Positions 6,129-7,811 of a DNA stretch of 7,811 bases are shown piece after piece. Source of the DNA: Pseudomonadota bacterium (GTDB lineage Bacteria; Pseudomonadota; Alphaproteobacteria; Acetobacterales; Acetobacteraceae); assembly GCA_021779655.1 (NCBI GenBank), contig JAJYAF010000088.1, forward strand, positions 1-7,811. The letters are read 5' to 3'. Below the pieces are notes generated by a model. The model ran no database searches. It saw only the letters and a list, made by a program, of their open reading frames with translations, and had not been told where the DNA came from. Position 1 is the stretch's first letter. Each line of letters begins with the position of its first letter. A program made the position numbers and the translations under genes.

Positions 6129-7811
6129 TCAGAGCCTCAGCAAGGCGACGGGCAGGTCGGAGAAGAGTTCGGCCATGCCGATGCGCCGCGCGGAATGCTT
6201 CCTGCCGCTCAGCACATCGGCGAAGCCGAGGCCGGGCAGGCTGAGCGCGGTCTCCTCCCAGGCCGTGGCGGGGGGCAGCGGCAGGCTGGCGCCCTCCAGC
6301 AGCGCCGTGGAAAGCCGGGCGATGGCGACGATGACGGTGGCGCCCTTGTGCCTGCGCGCGAAGGCCAGAACATGCGCGGACTTGGGTCCTTCGGCCTCCA
6401 GCTTCACATAATCGCCTTTTTCGAAAAGCGCCGGCAGTTCCGCCCGCAACCGCAGGGCGCGCGCGATGATCCCCTGCTTCACCGTGCCGTCCTGCCAGTG
6501 CCGCAATGCCCGCGGCGGCGGTTCCGCCCGCGCCAGGGCGGCCGCGCGCGCGGCGAAATCCACGGGACGGCGATTGTCGGGGTCCACGAGGCTCTGATCC
6601 CAGAACTCGGCACCCTGATACAGATCGGGCACGCCGGGCGTGGTGAGGCGCAGCAGGGTCTGGCCAAGCCCGTTGACGGCGCCCGGCAGGCCGATACGGG
6701 CCGCGAACCGGATGATGTCGTTCAGCGCCGGGCGCGCCGGGTCCAGTGTCTGTTCCAGGAAACGCTTGCAGGCTTCTTCGTATTCCTCGTTCGGCGCGGC
6801 CCATTCGGAGAGCAGTTTCGCCTCGCGGACGGATTTTTCCTGCCACGCCGCCACGCGCGCGCCGAACGCCTTCAACCCCTCCGCGTCCTCCGCCTCCAGG
6901 CCGAGCGGCCAGGCGCCGACCAGGGTTTGATACAGCATCGCCTCGTCGCCGGGGCAGGGCGCGGGACCGCTGCCGAGCTCGCGGCGGATGATGCCGTTGA
7001 GCCGCATCCAGCGCCCAAGGGCCGCCTGCCATTCCCCGGGAATTTCGCTCAGCACCGCGATACGGGCGCGGGTGTCCTCCCCGCGTTTGTGGTCATGCGT
7101 CGCCGTCGCCAGCAGCGCGCCGGGCAGGCGCCTCTGCCGCTCCAGGCAGGCGGCGTGAAAGCCGGCCGGGGCTACGGCGAACTGGCCGGGGCTGGAGCCG
7201 ACCTCGTTGCGCGAAAGCAGGCGGCCATAGCGGTAGAAAGCGGTATCCTCCACCGACTTGGCGGCGGTTGGCGCGGAGAGCTGCTGGAAACGCACCGTGG
7301 CGCGAAGCTGCTCGGTGCGGCGCGGACCGGCGGGCAGGGCGCGCGGCGTTTCATCGGACAGCCATTTCGCGATCGATTCCAGAAACGCACGATCGGCCAC
7401 GCGAAAAGTGCGGCGCGCGCCGGCGAGGGCGCGTTCCATCACCTGCGCATCGGTTTCCGAAAGCCCCGCACGGCCCGCGTAGATGCGATAGACGGGGAAA
7501 TAGACGAGAAGCTCCGTAAGGGCGCGGCGGATCGCGGTGAGCGTGGTGTCGCGCGTGTAAAGACTGCGCCGGGCGATGCGGTGCAGCGCGGCGGAGGCGG
7601 CATAGAGTTCGCTCGCGAGATTGTCGCGCAGGATTTGCCGCCGGGCGGCGTGTTCCTCTTCCTCGAAATCGGCGGGCCGGCCGCTGACACTCGCCCACAG
7701 GGCGGTGAGCGGCGCCTCGCCATCCGGATCGTGCAGCACGCCGCCCACCTGATCCATGAAATCGTATCCGGTGGTGCCGTCGACCAGCCAGTCCTCGGCA
7801 AGGCGCTCGCG
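6129..7811 (-). CDS. treY: Maltooligosyltrehalose synthase, N-terminal part missing
   Basis: Isomerises the reducing-end alpha-1,4 bond of a maltooligosaccharide to alpha-1,1, giving maltooligosyltrehalose, from which TreZ releases trehalose. The last 560 residues are present. The frame stays open to the right edge, so the Met at 7757 is internal: the 18 codons before it read ERLAEDWL and VDGTTGYDF, a conserved TreY stretch. Further landmarks, numbered from the edge, are VEDTAFYRY (187-195), THDHKRGEDTRAR (238-250, GH13 conserved region IV, with the aspartate expected to be the transition-state stabiliser), and TPGVPDLYQGAEFWDQSL followed by VDPDNRRPVDF (391-419). The nucleophile and acid/base residues should lie in the absent N-terminal part. 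A complete enzyme of this family is usually longer than 750 residues. otsB follows after 2 bases. Confidence 0.95.
   Translation of the reverse strand, partial: RERLAEDWLVDGTTGYDFMDQVGGVLHDPDGEAPLTALWASVSGRPADFEEEEHAARRQILRDNLASELYAASAALHRIARRSLYTRDTTLTAIRRALTELLVYFPVYRIYAGRAGLSETDAQVMERALAGARRTFRVADRAFLESIAKWLSDETPRALPAGPRRTEQLRATVRFQQLSAPTAAKSVEDTAFYRYGRLLSRNEVGSSPGQFAVAPAGFHAACLERQRRLPGALLATATHDHKRGEDTRARIAVLSEIPGEWQAALGRWMRLNGIIRRELGSGPAPCPGDEAMLYQTLVGAWPLGLEAEDAEGLKAFGARVAAWQEKSVREAKLLSEWAAPNEEYEEACKRFLEQTLDPARPALNDIIRFAARIGLPGAVNGLGQTLLRLTTPGVPDLYQGAEFWDQSLVDPDNRRPVDFAARAAALARAEPPPRALRHWQDGTVKQGIIARALRLRAELPALFEKGDYVKLEAEGPKSAHVLAFARRHKGATVIVAIARLSTALLEGASLPLPPATAWEETALSLPGLGFADVLSGRKHSARRIGMAELFSDLPVALLRL
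6135..6138 (-). promoter_or_regulatory. Ribosome binding site of otsB
   Basis: GAGG on the minus strand, inside the last codons of treY and 8 bases before the otsB ATG. It settles the otsB start against the longer open frame upstream. Confidence 0.6.

Noticed and set aside
6127..7032. N-terminal extension of otsB (a fused domain)
   Set aside because: It overlaps treY on the same strand in another frame; the OtsB family N-terminus begins at 6126 with a proper Shine-Dalgarno sequence.
7739..7757. Met at 7757 as a true start of treY
   Set aside because: The frame is open upstream to the window edge and encodes the conserved VDGTTGYDF stretch directly before this Met, so the gene is cut by the window.

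Overview
The window is about two-thirds GC and densely packed. It reads as chromosomal DNA of an alphaproteobacterium, probably of the Rhodospirillales/Acetobacteraceae kind. This is an inference from base composition, protein character and the serB/miaA/ilvB/ilvN order, which as I recall it is common there. There is no tRNA, rRNA, CRISPR array, insertion sequence or phage gene. No stretch over 80 bases lacks a gene.

Left block (1-3839, minus strand). In transcription order it holds miaA (tRNA dimethylallyltransferase), ilvB and ilvN (large and small subunits of acetolactate synthase) and the first 132 codons of a class I PLP aminotransferase that runs off the left edge. Gaps are 67 bases (miaA-ilvB), a 1-base stop/start overlap (ilvB-ilvN) and 73 bases (ilvN-aminotransferase), so a single operon is likely. 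IlvBN makes the first committed step to valine, leucine and isoleucine. The next enzyme, IlvC, does not follow directly.

Middle (3861-5398, plus strand). serB (phosphoserine phosphatase) diverges from miaA with only 21 bases between start codons. A six-helix membrane protein of the HdeD/DUF308 family follows 74 bases later with its own strong ribosome binding site.

Right block (5416-7811, minus strand, convergent with the HdeD gene). treY (maltooligosyltrehalose synthase, N-terminus outside the window) is followed 2 bases later by otsB (trehalose-6-phosphate phosphatase). This puts enzymes of two different trehalose routes in one transcript. A hairpin sits between the convergent ends.

I see no evidence for an undescribed system. 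The genes are recognisable metabolism. The points worth a second look are small: the promoter and repeat structure before ilvB, the very tight serB/miaA divergence, a Glu in the metal-binding motif of IlvB, a 15-base tandem duplication in serB, and the treY-otsB pairing.
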